Below are positions 42,687 through 51,880 of a DNA stretch of 64,000 bases, in pieces. The DNA comes from JAJRQY01 sp965224435 (GTDB lineage Bacteria; Actinomycetota; Acidimicrobiia; Acidimicrobiales; SZUA-35): positions 310,001 through 374,000 of the forward strand of contig OZ245048.1 in the NCBI GenBank assembly GCA_965224435.1, given 5' to 3'. A program made the position numbers and the translations under genes. The notes below the pieces were generated by a model. It was not told the DNA's origin. It saw only the letters and a program-made list of their open reading frames with translations, and did not search any database. Numbering within the stretch: position 1 is the stretch's first letter; every line of letters starts with the position of its first letter.

Positions 42687-43267
42687 CACCGTTCGTTGTG
42701 AGTGCTTTGCAGCTCGATCACATCGAGGAAGTAGCCGCGCTGGAAGCACAAGTCTCTCCCGAGCCGTGGTCGGCCAAGCTGTTCGCCGGTGAGCTCGACA
42801 TGCATGCATCGGCCCGGAATTGGATCGTGGCCCACACGGTCCCAAAAGACGCGTCCCCAGACGACAAGAACCAGCCTGAGCTGATCGGGTTTGGCGGCAT
42901 GATGTTTGTCGAGCACGAGGGCCACCTCATGAACATCGCGGTTGATCCCGACCACCAGGGCCAGGGCCTAGCCACCCAGATCCTGCTGGCGCTTACCCGT
43001 GATGCCATCGCCCGTGGCATCACCGATCTCACCCTGGAAGTGCGAGCGAAGAACCAGCAAGCCGCTGCCTTGTATCGACGCTTTGGCTATGGACCGGTTG
43101 GAGTGCGCAAGGGCTACTACGTCGATGGTGAAGATGCGCTGATCATGTGGGCCCATGATGTTGATGGTGACGTCTACGCCGAACTGCTTTCCGGTATCGA
43201 GGAACGGGTTGTCGAGGCGAAGTTCGCTACCAGGACGAAACTTGCTGCCAGGAGGAGCGCATCGTGA
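42683..43267 (+). CDS. rimI: Ribosomal protein S18-alanine N-acetyltransferase RimI
   Basis: This GNAT acetyltransferase has 194 residues with the acetyl-CoA loop DHQGQGLATQILLAL and the NQQAAALYRRFGY region. Its position between tsaB and tsaD is the standard place of RimI. About 45 residues beyond the fold (EERVVEAKFATRTKLAARRSAS) are basic. It overlaps both neighbours by four bases. Confidence 0.9.
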   Translation: MTPFVVSALQLDHIEEVAALEAQVSPEPWSAKLFAGELDMHASARNWIVAHTVPKDASPDDKNQPELIGFGGMMFVEHEGHLMNIAVDPDHQGQGLATQILLALTRDAIARGITDLTLEVRAKNQQAAALYRRFGYGPVGVRKGYYVDGEDALIMWAHDVDGDVYAELLSGIEERVVEAKFATRTKLAARRSAS

Positions 43268-44268
43268 CCGTCTTGCTTGCCATCGAAACCAGCTGTGACG
43301 AAACAGCGGTAGCCATTGTCCGTGACGGCACCGAAGTCTTGGCCAATGTGGTGTCCAGCCAGGTTGAGATCCACGCGGAGTTTGGTGGAGTCGTTCCCGA
43401 GGTTGCCAGTCGAGCACATCTGGACATGCTGGAACCAGTGCTCGCCCAAGCCTTATCCGACGCCGACATGACGGGGGCTGACATTGATGCGGTCGCCGCA
43501 ACTCATGGACCTGGTCTGATCGGAGCGCTACTCATTGGTGTGAGTGAGGCCAAGGCGTTGGCGTTGGCATGGGATGTTCCCTATGTCGGGGTGAACCATA
43601 TGGAAGGCCACCTGTTTGCCACCTTCCTGGAACGACCCGACCTCGAGCCTCCCCTGATTGTTCTGCTGGTGTCGGGTGGCCACACCCTGATTGTGCACCT
43701 GGAAGCCCTCGGGCAATACAGCATCCTTGGCTCGACCATTGATGATGCTGCCGGTGAGGCCTTCGACAAGGTTGCTCGCTATTTGGGGCTTGGCTATCCC
43801 GGTGGTCCACGCATTGACGCGTTGGCCAAGGAGGGTGATCGTGAAGCCATTGTCTTCCCTCGCGGCATGTTGCATGACGGCTTGGACTTCTCCTTTAGTG
43901 GGATGAAGACGTCGGTCATCAACTATGTGCGTAAGCATCGCGATGCGGACAATGCCGACTTAGCGGCTGGTTTCCAAGAAGCCGTGGTTGATGTGTTGGT
44001 GACGAAGGCCATGCGTGCGGCTGAGCAGGTCGGGGCAAAGGGTGTGTGCCTTGGGGGAGGGGTGGCGGCCAACTCTCGGCTTCGGGAACGCTTCGCCGAA
44101 GAAGCCGAAGCTCGGGGCTTGCAATGCTTGGTTCCGGATCGTGCGTTCTGCACCGACAACGCGGCCATGATCGCCGCCGCCGGCCATTGGCGCTTGAAAA
44201 ACGATGGCCCAACCGACTTGGACGACGGTGCCGCCCCCAACCTGCAGCTGCCCGTTATCTCATACTGA
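43264..44268 (+). CDS. tsaD: tRNA N6-adenosine threonylcarbamoyltransferase TsaD
   Basis: TsaD moves the threonylcarbamoyl group to A37. The metal ligands lie in NHMEGH; the N-terminal AIETSCDETAVAI and the GGGVAANSRLR loop are conserved. Start is GTG at 43264, giving 334 residues. It closes the tsaE-tsaB-rimI-tsaD operon. Confidence 0.95.
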   Translation: MTVLLAIETSCDETAVAIVRDGTEVLANVVSSQVEIHAEFGGVVPEVASRAHLDMLEPVLAQALSDADMTGADIDAVAATHGPGLIGALLIGVSEAKALALAWDVPYVGVNHMEGHLFATFLERPDLEPPLIVLLVSGGHTLIVHLEALGQYSILGSTIDDAAGEAFDKVARYLGLGYPGGPRIDALAKEGDREAIVFPRGMLHDGLDFSFSGMKTSVINYVRKHRDADNADLAAGFQEAVVDVLVTKAMRAAEQVGAKGVCLGGGVAANSRLRERFAEEAEARGLQCLVPDRAFCTDNAAMIAAAGHWRLKNDGPTDLDDGAAPNLQLPVISY

Positions 44269-44290
44269 CGTTGGTGGTTTGGAACCCGAA

Positions 44291-45760
44291 CTAGCGACTG
44301 GGTCTGGGCGATCCTGTCGCGTCCGACTCTGCTGGCCCTGGTTTTGTGGCCGATGGAGTTGCTGGAGCGAGCCCACGTGTGGCGGCGACATCTTCGTCGT
44401 TGATGAACCAGCTGACGACGACGGCTGGAGCGATCAAGAGAGCACAGGTCAGGAACCCCCACTGGTAGGCACCGAGACGATCAGCGGCCGGAGCAAGGTC
44501 ACCCCCAACTGAGGACAGTCGGGCGGCGACCCCCGTTGCCGACAGGGCCACGCCGGACGTGAGGGCGATCTGGCGCTGGGTGTTGAACACCGAAGTTGCT
44601 CGACCGGTGTCGGCCAGCGATGTTGTTGCGTAGACCGCCGTCTGGATGGAGATGAATACCAGACCAACCGATGCACCACGGGCAAAGGACAGCGAACCGA
44701 TTATCGGCAACGGAGTATCGAGTCCGATCAAGCCGAAGGCTGCGGTCGCCAGAGCGGTGCCAAAAGAGCCCGCCATCATCAAGCGGCGCGGCCCAACCGC
44801 TTGATACAAGCGCTTGCCCAGCAAGTTCGATACCAGGAAGACGCCGACCGCCTGCGGTGCTTGAGCCAAGCCGCTCTGGGTGGCAGAGAATCCCCGCAGG
44901 GTCTGCATATAGAGGGGGAGAACAAAGATCCAGCCGAAGAATCCGGAATAGACCAAGGGCGCCACCAGATTGATGATGCGAAAGTGTCGATCGGTCAACA
45001 ACCGCAGCTTGAGCATTGGCTGTTCCAGCCGCAACTCGACCATGACCAGCGCAATCAATGCCACTAGTCCGGCAACACCGAATCCGATGGTGCTGGCTGA
45101 GAGCCAACCCTTGTCGGGGCCAATCGACATGGCGTAGATCAGCAGGCTGACACCGCTGGCCGAGAGCACAAAACCGGCTAGGTCGAATCGTCCGGGAGAG
45201 GGCTGAGTCTCCTCCTTGATCCACAGCCAGAGCAGGGTGAGTGCCACCGCGCCGATCGGGACATTGATGAAGAAGATCCAGCGCCAAGACACATTGTCGA
45301 CCAGTACACCACCGAGCACTGGCCCGATAGCGGGTGCGACAACGGCAACACTCAAGACGCCGATCGCGGCTTTGGCCCGATCTTCCATGGGGTAGGCCCG
45401 AAACAGCATCGCACTCCCGATGGGCGTGATCAGCCCGCCGCCAGCTCCTTGCAAGACGCGGAATGCGACCAGTTGATTGAGTGACTGGGCCAGCCCGCAC
45501 AGGATCGAGGCAAAAACAAACAGAACCAGAGCTGCACCGAAGACGCGGCGAGTTCCAAATCGATCACCCAACCAGCCAGCGACCGGAATCACCGCGGCCA
45601 GGCTGAGCAGGTAAGCCACCGCCACCCACTTGATGCTGGCGGTTGACACCGCGAACTCTCGGGCCAACGTTGGCAGCGCAACATTGATCATCGTGCCGTC
45701 CATGATGGTCATGACCAGCGCGAGGATGTACACCACAAATACTCGGGTCCGATACAGCAT
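44291..45760 (-). CDS. MFS multidrug exporter, DHA2 (EmrB/QacA) type
   Basis: This 489-residue proton antiporter has 14 predicted helices. Motif A is GWLGDRFGTRR, and motif C is APAIGPVLGGVLVD, followed by NVSWRWIFFINVPIG. An acidic residue lies in helix 1 (MDGTMINVALP). The drug or metabolite exported cannot be told. It is convergent with tsaD, 22 bases away. Confidence 0.9.
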   Translation of the reverse strand: MLYRTRVFVVYILALVMTIMDGTMINVALPTLAREFAVSTASIKWVAVAYLLSLAAVIPVAGWLGDRFGTRRVFGAALVLFVFASILCGLAQSLNQLVAFRVLQGAGGGLITPIGSAMLFRAYPMEDRAKAAIGVLSVAVVAPAIGPVLGGVLVDNVSWRWIFFINVPIGAVALTLLWLWIKEETQPSPGRFDLAGFVLSASGVSLLIYAMSIGPDKGWLSASTIGFGVAGLVALIALVMVELRLEQPMLKLRLLTDRHFRIINLVAPLVYSGFFGWIFVLPLYMQTLRGFSATQSGLAQAPQAVGVFLVSNLLGKRLYQAVGPRRLMMAGSFGTALATAAFGLIGLDTPLPIIGSLSFARGASVGLVFISIQTAVYATTSLADTGRATSVFNTQRQIALTSGVALSATGVAARLSSVGGDLAPAADRLGAYQWGFLTCALLIAPAVVVSWFINDEDVAATRGLAPATPSATKPGPAESDATGSPRPSR

Positions 45761-45829
45761 TCGGGTCAGGCTATGGCTGGGCCGTCAATCAACCCTAATC
45801 GGGAGCGTTGGACAGGGGCGAAAGATCTC

Positions 45830-46525
45830 TTAGCCGAGAGCTTCGACCAGAGCGCTGAGGTCGGGAAGGCGGGAGTGTTCGAAGGCTGCGTGTTGATCGA
45901 ACGGGTCCAGCTGGACCATCTGCATGCCAGCGTTGCGGGCCCCGACCACATCGGCGTGCACAGTGTCGCCGATGTAGAGGGCATTGGCTGGCTCGACATC
46001 AAGGGCGTAGAGGGCAGGGGCCATGATCATTCGATCGGGCTTGGCTACCCCAACCAATGAGCTGTCGATGATGGCAGCAACTTGGGGGAGTGGACCGTCG
46101 CCTAAGACCTGACAGACGCCATAATCCCGCATCTGTTCAGGAGCGGTGCCGTTGTTGTTGGACACGATGGCTAGCGGCATGCCGGTGGCGGCCAAGCGAT
46201 GGAAGGCAGCAATGTTCTCTTCGTGCGCCCAATCCCAGCTGGTGCGGATGGCTTTCTTGACTGACTCCACCGGAACGCCTAGCGCATCGGCATAGCCCTG
46301 GTCATAGTGGGCCCAGAAGTCACCGTGGTGTTCCCGGGCATCACCGTCTAACCCTGACAGGGCTAAGCAACCGGCATGGTGGGCTCGACGGAAGCGGACA
46401 AAGTCGTCTTGGTTGGCCTCACCGTCCTCACCCAGTGCACTACGTACTGATTCATAGTGGGGGTAGAGGAAGACACCGCCGATGTCGAAGACAACAGCGG
46501 ACACGGACCCCGGATCAAACGTCAT
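45830..46525 (-). CDS. HAD-family hydrolase
   Basis: This 231-residue phosphatase-like protein has the nucleophile in VVFDIGGVF, where the second acid of DxD is replaced by glycine as in YihX-like members. Motif II is IVSNNNG, and motifs III and IV are KPDRMI and YIGDTVHADV. The substrate is unknown. It diverges from groES, with about 130 bases between. Confidence 0.85.
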   Translation of the reverse strand: MTFDPGSVSAVVFDIGGVFLYPHYESVRSALGEDGEANQDDFVRFRRAHHAGCLALSGLDGDAREHHGDFWAHYDQGYADALGVPVESVKKAIRTSWDWAHEENIAAFHRLAATGMPLAIVSNNNGTAPEQMRDYGVCQVLGDGPLPQVAAIIDSSLVGVAKPDRMIMAPALYALDVEPANALYIGDTVHADVVGARNAGMQMVQLDPFDQHAAFEHSRLPDLSALVEALG

Positions 46526-46585
46526 CCCAACAGTTTGCCGGAAGCAAAGGACACTGTGTCAAACGACTCACTCTGTGGCCACAGG

Positions 46586-46614
46586 TTGGGTCCGAGAATC
46601 TGCGGCCCTAGCAT
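46586..46614 (+). promoter_or_regulatory. groES promoter
   Basis: TTGGGT at 46586-46591 and TAGCAT at 46609-46614 are spaced by 17 bases. The -10 ends at the first base of the CIRCE operator, so bound HrcA would block the start site. Confidence 0.65.
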
Positions 46615-46640
46615 TAGCACTCGTCATAAGAGAGTGCTAA
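46614..46640 (+). promoter_or_regulatory. CIRCE operator (HrcA site)
   Basis: TTAGCACTC-N9-GAGTGCTAA is a perfect match to the CIRCE inverted repeat, 18 bases before the groES start. It implies that HrcA represses groES-groEL and releases it on heat shock. Confidence 0.97.
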
Positions 46641-46658
46641 TCCAACGGAGTTTACTGC

Positions 46659-46946
46659 ATGAATTTGCAACCACTTGAGGACCGGATCATCGTCCGGCCT
46701 GCCGCCGCTGAGGCCACCACGGCCAGCGGACTTGTCATTCCCGACACTGCCAAAGAGAAGCCCCAGCAGGGCGAAGTCCTTGCTACCGGAGCTGGCCGTC
46801 GGTCCGATAACGGAGATCTCATCCCCATGGATGTTTCCGACGGAGACACAGTCGTCTACTCAAAGTACGGCGGAACCGAAATCACCATCGAGGGCGAAGA
46901 CCTCCTAATTCTCAACGCTCGCGATGTACTCGCGATCGTGAAGTGA
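46659..46946 (+). CDS. groES: Co-chaperonin GroES
   Basis: This ten-kDa lid of the chaperonin has 95 residues with the N-terminal LQPLEDRIIV and the mobile loop ATTASGLVIPDTAKEKP. It is controlled by the upstream CIRCE and co-transcribed with groEL 12 bases downstream. Confidence 0.97.
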   Translation: MNLQPLEDRIIVRPAAAEATTASGLVIPDTAKEKPQQGEVLATGAGRRSDNGDLIPMDVSDGDTVVYSKYGGTEITIEGEDLLILNARDVLAIVK

Positions 46947-46957
46947 GCTGATAAACC

Positions 46958-48592
46958 ATGGCAAAAGAAATCAAGTTTGACGATGAGGCGCGTCGCGCCC
47001 TCGAAGCTGGCGTAAACCAGCTAGCCAACGCAGTCAAGGTCACCCTTGGCCCAAAGGGACGCAACGTCGTCCTTGACAAGAAGTTTGGCGCCCCAACAAT
47101 CACCAACGATGGTGTTTCCATCGCTCGTGAAATCGAGCTCGAAGATCCCTTCGAGAACATGGGTGCCCAGCTGGTCAAGGAAGTTGCGACCAAGACCAAT
47201 GACGTCGCTGGCGACGGAACAACCACCGCCACCGTTCTTGCACAGGCTCTCATCAAGGAAGGTCTCCGCAACGTAGCTGCTGGCGCCAACCCCATGAGCC
47301 TCAAGAAGGGCATCGAGGCTGCTGTTGCTGCCGCCGTTGCCTCCATCGCCAAGAGCTCCAAGATGATCGAGGACAAGGAGCAAATTGCTCAGGTTGCCTC
47401 CATCTCCGCCGCTGACACTGCTGTTGGTGACGTTCTGGCTAACGCCATCGACAAGGTCGGCAAGGATGGTGTTGTCACCATCGAAGAGTCCAACCTGTTT
47501 GGTATCGAGCTCGACTTCACCGAAGGCATGCAGTTCGACAAGGGCTACATCAGCCCCTACTTCGTCACCGATGCCGAGCGTCAAGAAGCTGTGCTGGACG
47601 ATCCTTACATCCTGTTCAGCCAGGGCAAGATCTCTTCCGTACAGGAAATGCTTCCCGTGCTCGAGAAGGTCATGCAGAGTGGCAAGTCACTCCTGATCAT
47701 CGCCGAGGACATTGACGGCGAAGCATTGGCAACTCTGGTTGTCAACAAGATCCGTGGCACCTTCACTTCCGTCTCGGTCAAGGCCCCTGGCTTTGGCGAG
47801 CGTCGTAAGGCCATGATGCAAGACATGGCCATCCTCACCGGCGGACAGGTTGTTGCTGAAGAGGTCGGACTCAAGCTTGACGGGGTCACCCTCGACATGC
47901 TCGGCACCGCCCGCAAGGTCATTATCACCAAGGACAACACCACCATCATCGAAGGCGCTGGCGATTCCAGCGACGTCGAAGGTCGTGTTAGCCAGATCAA
48001 GGCCGAAATCGACAACACCGACTCTGACTGGGACCGTGAGAAGCTGCAAGAGCGTCTCGCCAAGCTGTCCGGCGGCGTTGCCGTGGTCAAGGTTGGCGCT
48101 GCCACCGAGGTCGAGCTCAAGGAAAAGAAGCACCGCATCGAAGACGCACTGTCTGCGACGCGCGCTGCTCTTGAAGAGGGTGTTGTCGCCGGTGGCGGTA
48201 CCGCTCTTATCCGGGCCATTCCAGCCGTCGAGAAGATCATTGTTGATCTTGAGGGTGACGAAGCAACCGGAGCCCGTTCCGTGCTTCGTGCGCTCGAAGC
48301 CCCAGCTCGTCTCATCGCCGACAATGCCGGTCTTGAGGGTGCTATCTGGGTCCAGCGTGTCCGTGAAGTAAAGGGCAACAAGGGACTGAACGCCGCCACT
48401 GGCGAGATTCAGGACCTCATGAAGGGCGGAATCACCGATCCAGCCAAGGTGACTCGTGCTGCACTGCAGAACGCTTCTTCCATCGCTGCTCTGGTTCTTA
48501 CCACCGAAGCTCTCGTGGCCGACAAGGTCGAAGAGGGTGGAGGCGCAATGCCAGCCATGCCTGACATGGGTGGCATGGGCGGAATGATGTAA
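46958..48592 (+). CDS. groEL: Chaperonin GroEL
   Basis: This 60-kDa chaperonin has 544 residues. ATP-binding motifs TLGPKGRNVV and GDGTTTATVLA are intact, and the tail ends MPDMGGMGGMM. Actinobacteria often have two or more groEL genes; this copy is the one paired with groES. Confidence 0.97.
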   Translation: MAKEIKFDDEARRALEAGVNQLANAVKVTLGPKGRNVVLDKKFGAPTITNDGVSIAREIELEDPFENMGAQLVKEVATKTNDVAGDGTTTATVLAQALIKEGLRNVAAGANPMSLKKGIEAAVAAAVASIAKSSKMIEDKEQIAQVASISAADTAVGDVLANAIDKVGKDGVVTIEESNLFGIELDFTEGMQFDKGYISPYFVTDAERQEAVLDDPYILFSQGKISSVQEMLPVLEKVMQSGKSLLIIAEDIDGEALATLVVNKIRGTFTSVSVKAPGFGERRKAMMQDMAILTGGQVVAEEVGLKLDGVTLDMLGTARKVIITKDNTTIIEGAGDSSDVEGRVSQIKAEIDNTDSDWDREKLQERLAKLSGGVAVVKVGAATEVELKEKKHRIEDALSATRAALEEGVVAGGGTALIRAIPAVEKIIVDLEGDEATGARSVLRALEAPARLIADNAGLEGAIWVQRVREVKGNKGLNAATGEIQDLMKGGITDPAKVTRAALQNASSIAALVLTTEALVADKVEEGGGAMPAMPDMGGMGGMM

Positions 48593-48630
48593 CAACCTTT
48601 GCTTCCCCAAGCGGGAATCAAAGACTTGTA

Positions 48631-48670
48631 AGAAGAGGCCAGCCTTTCGGGGCTGGCCTCTTCTGCGTTC
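48631..48670 (+). terminator. Terminator after groEL
   Basis: AGAAGAGGCCAGCC (48631-48644) pairs perfectly with 48651-48664 across TTTCGG. The 3' arm ends in TTCT, and no long T-run follows, but the stem of 14 pairs and its place 38 bases after the groEL stop make termination likely. Confidence 0.75.
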
Positions 48671-48822
48671 TGGCTCGGATAAAGCTACGGAGTAAAGAAC
48701 GATGACGTGCTAGCACCTTGGAAGAGCTACGGCTTGAGACCCTCCTGCCCGCAGACCAGGAGACTGCGGATGAGCTCCGGCGGTTGTGCTCTGAGGTGAA
48801 TGATCCGAGCTAATCTCTGGCC

Positions 48823-50520
48823 ATGGAGATTGTGAGGCGGCGAAGAAACAATGTGATTGCGCTGTCTTTCGTTGTTCTCATTCTTGGTCCATTGGCTGGC
48901 TTGGTGAGTTTCCTTGGCGACAACGAACGGATCACGAACTTCTGGATTGATGCGCAACTTGATGAGTCGTCGCGGGCGAGAGTTGTGGAGATCATCGAGT
49001 ACGACTTTGGTCATAAGAAACGCCACGGGATCTTTCGGGAGATTCCTGACCTTGATCCGTCGGTAGCGCCGCATGTTTTCTCCGAATCTGCCCCGGACCA
49101 GGTTCAGATCTCTGAAGATCTTGGGCGAACGACGGTCAAGATTGGCGACCCGGAACAGCTGATTTCTGGCAGCCACGTCTACCAGATCAACTATTCACTC
49201 AAGAGCCTGCAAGAAGTGAATGAGGTTGTCTGGAACGCTGTTGGCACCACCTGGCAGGTTGGCATGAAGAAGGTGGAGATTCATCTTCGCAGCCCATTCG
49301 AACTGGTGGAACCATCCTGCCACGTTGGCCGGTTTGGTAGCAATGACGCCTGCGACGTTGAGGTCATCGGACCAGGACACATTCTGATCCAGGTCGAGGG
49401 GTTGGGTGCCGGAGAAGGGGTAACCGTCGCCGCTCGACCAGGCGCACCGGTCGCCGTGCCTCAAGCTCCGACGCGTCCGAGCTTGCTGGCCAATGATGAG
49501 GGACTCGGATTCCTACCGGTTGCGTTGACCGGGTTGCTTGCTGCTGGTGCGTCCATGCCATTCGTTTCTCGGCTGGCAAGGCGCCGTGGTCGTGAACAGT
49601 TTCGAGATAGCTCTGGCACGGTGGTTTTGGTCGATGGAGCGGACCTGGGTGAGTACGTGGCGTTGCACTCGGCTGCCTTTCCCGATCTCGAACCCTGGCA
49701 AGGAGGGGTCTTGTTGGATGAGCGACCGCTGGCTCGTCACCAAACCGCTTGGCTGGTTCAGCGAGCAGTCGAAGGACAGATCGTGCTTGAGGGCGAAAAG
49801 AAGGTGACCTTGCGAATCGGCCCGGCTGGACTTAGTGACTCGAGCCTTCAGGCGATGTTCGATGGCAGAGACTCAGTCGAACTGGGCAAGCAGGACCCGA
49901 TGTTCCGCTCGGCTTGGAGCGGTGTTGGCAAGCAGACCCAAGACTTCGCCAACAATGTGAGCCTCTGGGATCTAGAAGCAGACAAGTATCGAAAGTCCGT
50001 GTTGTTCGGTGGGTTTATGGCTGGAATCCTTGGTGTTGTTATCGCTGGCTTTGGGGCAGTGTGGGCCGGTCGCTCGGGTTGGATCGGGCTTCCCGTCGTT
50101 GGACTCGGCTTACTGATCGCCGGTGCTGGTATTACCGCTGCCGTACGCTCTTGGGAGCTCCGGGTGCGGACTCCTGAAGGATCGGCTACCTGGCTGTCGA
50201 TCGAGACGTTCCGCCGCTATCTGGCCCAGGCAGAAGCTGAGCAGGCCGACTGGGCGGCAGAGAACGGCGTCGTCACCCAGTACGCGGCTTGGGCCATTGC
50301 TCTGGGAGAGATTGACCGCTGGACCAAGGCAGTGAAACGTTCGTCGGCCTATCAAGATCCGAGGCACCACCGGCGCGGCATGTCTGACCTCTACATGATC
50401 CCCATGCTTTCCAATCTGGAGCGGTCGACGATTGCAACCGCTGCTAGTCCGTCATCCAGTTCGAGTGGAGGAGGCAGCGTCGGCGGAGGGGGCGGCGGAG
50501 GCGGCGGCGGAAGCTGGTAA
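48823..50520 (+). CDS. DUF2207-type membrane protein with a glycine-rich tail
   Basis: This 565-residue protein has one N-terminal helix (residues about 10-30). An extracytoplasmic DUF2207-like domain follows, recognised by EYDFGHKKRHGIFREIP and YQINYSL. A helix lies near 230-245 and a pair near 390-435. The C-terminus is GGGSVGGGGGGGGGGSW, as typical of this family. The function is unknown; the family is frequent in actinobacteria. Confidence 0.82.
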   Translation: MEIVRRRRNNVIALSFVVLILGPLAGLVSFLGDNERITNFWIDAQLDESSRARVVEIIEYDFGHKKRHGIFREIPDLDPSVAPHVFSESAPDQVQISEDLGRTTVKIGDPEQLISGSHVYQINYSLKSLQEVNEVVWNAVGTTWQVGMKKVEIHLRSPFELVEPSCHVGRFGSNDACDVEVIGPGHILIQVEGLGAGEGVTVAARPGAPVAVPQAPTRPSLLANDEGLGFLPVALTGLLAAGASMPFVSRLARRRGREQFRDSSGTVVLVDGADLGEYVALHSAAFPDLEPWQGGVLLDERPLARHQTAWLVQRAVEGQIVLEGEKKVTLRIGPAGLSDSSLQAMFDGRDSVELGKQDPMFRSAWSGVGKQTQDFANNVSLWDLEADKYRKSVLFGGFMAGILGVVIAGFGAVWAGRSGWIGLPVVGLGLLIAGAGITAAVRSWELRVRTPEGSATWLSIETFRRYLAQAEAEQADWAAENGVVTQYAAWAIALGEIDRWTKAVKRSSAYQDPRHHRRGMSDLYMIPMLSNLERSTIATAASPSSSSSGGGSVGGGGGGGGGGSW

Positions 50521-50545
50521 TCGAGCCAGGACTGGCCCAGTGATA

Positions 50546-51055
50546 TCAGCTGAGTTCTTTCACCAGAACATGCTCGTCGTAGACGACACCATCGTGATCA
50601 TTGTGGATGAGCTTGTCGGTGAGTTCCCAACCAGCCGACTCGTACAGCTTGATTGCCGGTTCGTTCCCAACGATGGTGTGTAGTTCGATCTCCCGGTGTC
50701 CGGCATCGGCCAACATTTGCTCACCAATAGCAAGCAGGGATCGGCCGAGTCCGCGGCCCCAGTGAACGGGGTCGATGAACAGATGAACAAGTTCATTGCC
50801 AGCCACCGTCGTATGTCCGATAGGACTGCCCTTGAGGTCAGCGACATGAGTTGAGAACTCCGAATCCGGTTCCAGCCATTGGCGCCAGCGACCAAACTTG
50901 GCCCACGGGTCCATCTTCTCTACCACGCCTGGAGCAACCAGATCCTTGAACGCCTCTTGCCAGCAATGGTGATGGTATTTGGCGATGAGGGCGGCATCAC
51001 TGGGCACAGCAGGACGAAAGGTGATGTCGAGGTTGATTGTTTTGTCGTCAGTCAT
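50546..51055 (-). CDS. GNAT-family N-acetyltransferase
   Basis: This 169-residue acetyltransferase has the acetyl-CoA loop WGRGLGRSLL and the NEPAIKLYESAGW end. I choose the ATG at 51055 (MTDDKTINLDITFRPA), which overlaps the stop of the upstream nitroreductase gene by eight bases; an earlier ATG at 51085 adds ten doubtful residues. The acceptor is unknown. Confidence 0.85.
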   Translation of the reverse strand: MTDDKTINLDITFRPAVPSDAALIAKYHHHCWQEAFKDLVAPGVVEKMDPWAKFGRWRQWLEPDSEFSTHVADLKGSPIGHTTVAGNELVHLFIDPVHWGRGLGRSLLAIGEQMLADAGHREIELHTIVGNEPAIKLYESAGWELTDKLIHNDHDGVVYDEHVLVKELS

Positions 51056-51791
51056 TGTTTTTCTCGCTGGTGTGGGGATGATCAACGGTGACCATGACCT
51101 GATCCAGCGGCTTGCGGGCCAAGGTCGGAACCTTCACTCCCGGCAGCGGATAGCCAATAGGAAACAGGACGAAAGGCCGTTCGTTCTCCGGGCGGCCAAG
51201 AACGCGAGTCAGGAAGTTCATGGGGCTTGGCGTATGAGTGAGGGTGGCCAAACCCATATTGTGCAGCGCGGTGATGAACATGCCGGCGGCAATGCCGGTG
51301 CTTTCCTTGACGTAGTAGTTCTTGCGCCGCTCACCATCAGGTCGCACCTCGTAGCGCTCCTCGAATAAGACAACGATCCAGGGGGCGATCTCCAAGAACT
51401 CCTTGTGGTGATCGGTGCCAAGTGGAGCCAGCGCTTCTTGCCACTCCTCATTCATCCGGCTTTCCAGATAGTTGACCCGCTCTTCTTCTTCAGCCGCCGC
51501 TCGAATGGCCCGCTTCACCTCGTCCGACTGGGTGGCCACGAACCGCCACGGTTGCTTGTGGGCTCCCGATGGTGCCGTTGATGCGGTGGCGATAGCCAAC
51601 TCGATCAGCTGGACTGGCACTGGGTCCGAGGAGAACATTCGTGGGCTGCGCCGAAGCTCCATCTGCTGATAGAAGGCCTTGGCTCGCGCTGCCATCGTGT
51701 CCGGATCGAGTCTGGTGTATTCCATCTGATGGAACGGGTACTCGGCTTCGAGCTCGGCTGGCGGGTAGGGGTGTTCGTATTGCTCAGCCAT
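51048..51791 (-). CDS. Nitroreductase-fold FMN enzyme, iodotyrosine deiodinase-like
   Basis: This 247-residue flavoprotein matches the iodotyrosine deiodinase (IYD) branch of the nitroreductase family. FMN contacts are RRSPR (47-51) and TAPSGAH (72-78). The active-site lid keeps the three residues that bind the amino-acid zwitterion in animal IYD: E104 and Y108 in EEEERVNY, and K130 in HHKEFL. The end ARKPLDQVMV is also shared. Reductive dehalogenation of halotyrosines or a related phenol is a plausible but untested role. It precedes the GNAT gene on the same strand. Confidence 0.82.
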   Translation of the reverse strand: MAEQYEHPYPPAELEAEYPFHQMEYTRLDPDTMAARAKAFYQQMELRRSPRMFSSDPVPVQLIELAIATASTAPSGAHKQPWRFVATQSDEVKRAIRAAAEEEERVNYLESRMNEEWQEALAPLGTDHHKEFLEIAPWIVVLFEERYEVRPDGERRKNYYVKESTGIAAGMFITALHNMGLATLTHTPSPMNFLTRVLGRPENERPFVLFPIGYPLPGVKVPTLARKPLDQVMVTVDHPHTSEKNND

Positions 51792-51880
51792 GTTTGCTCT
51801 CCGGTTTCGCTTGTCTCACGTGACCCTGGTATTTTCTGGCGTGCCGGGATCCTAGACCTGTCTTGAACCAGGAGAGAACA

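Noticed and set aside
44499..45500. Alternative minus-strand frame within the MFS exporter gene
   Set aside because: It is shifted against the transporter frame, is rich in arginine, histidine and serine, and has no membrane helices; it is a shadow.
47605..48399. Minus-strand frames opposite groEL
   Set aside because: They are serine- and arginine-rich shadows of a certain chaperonin gene.
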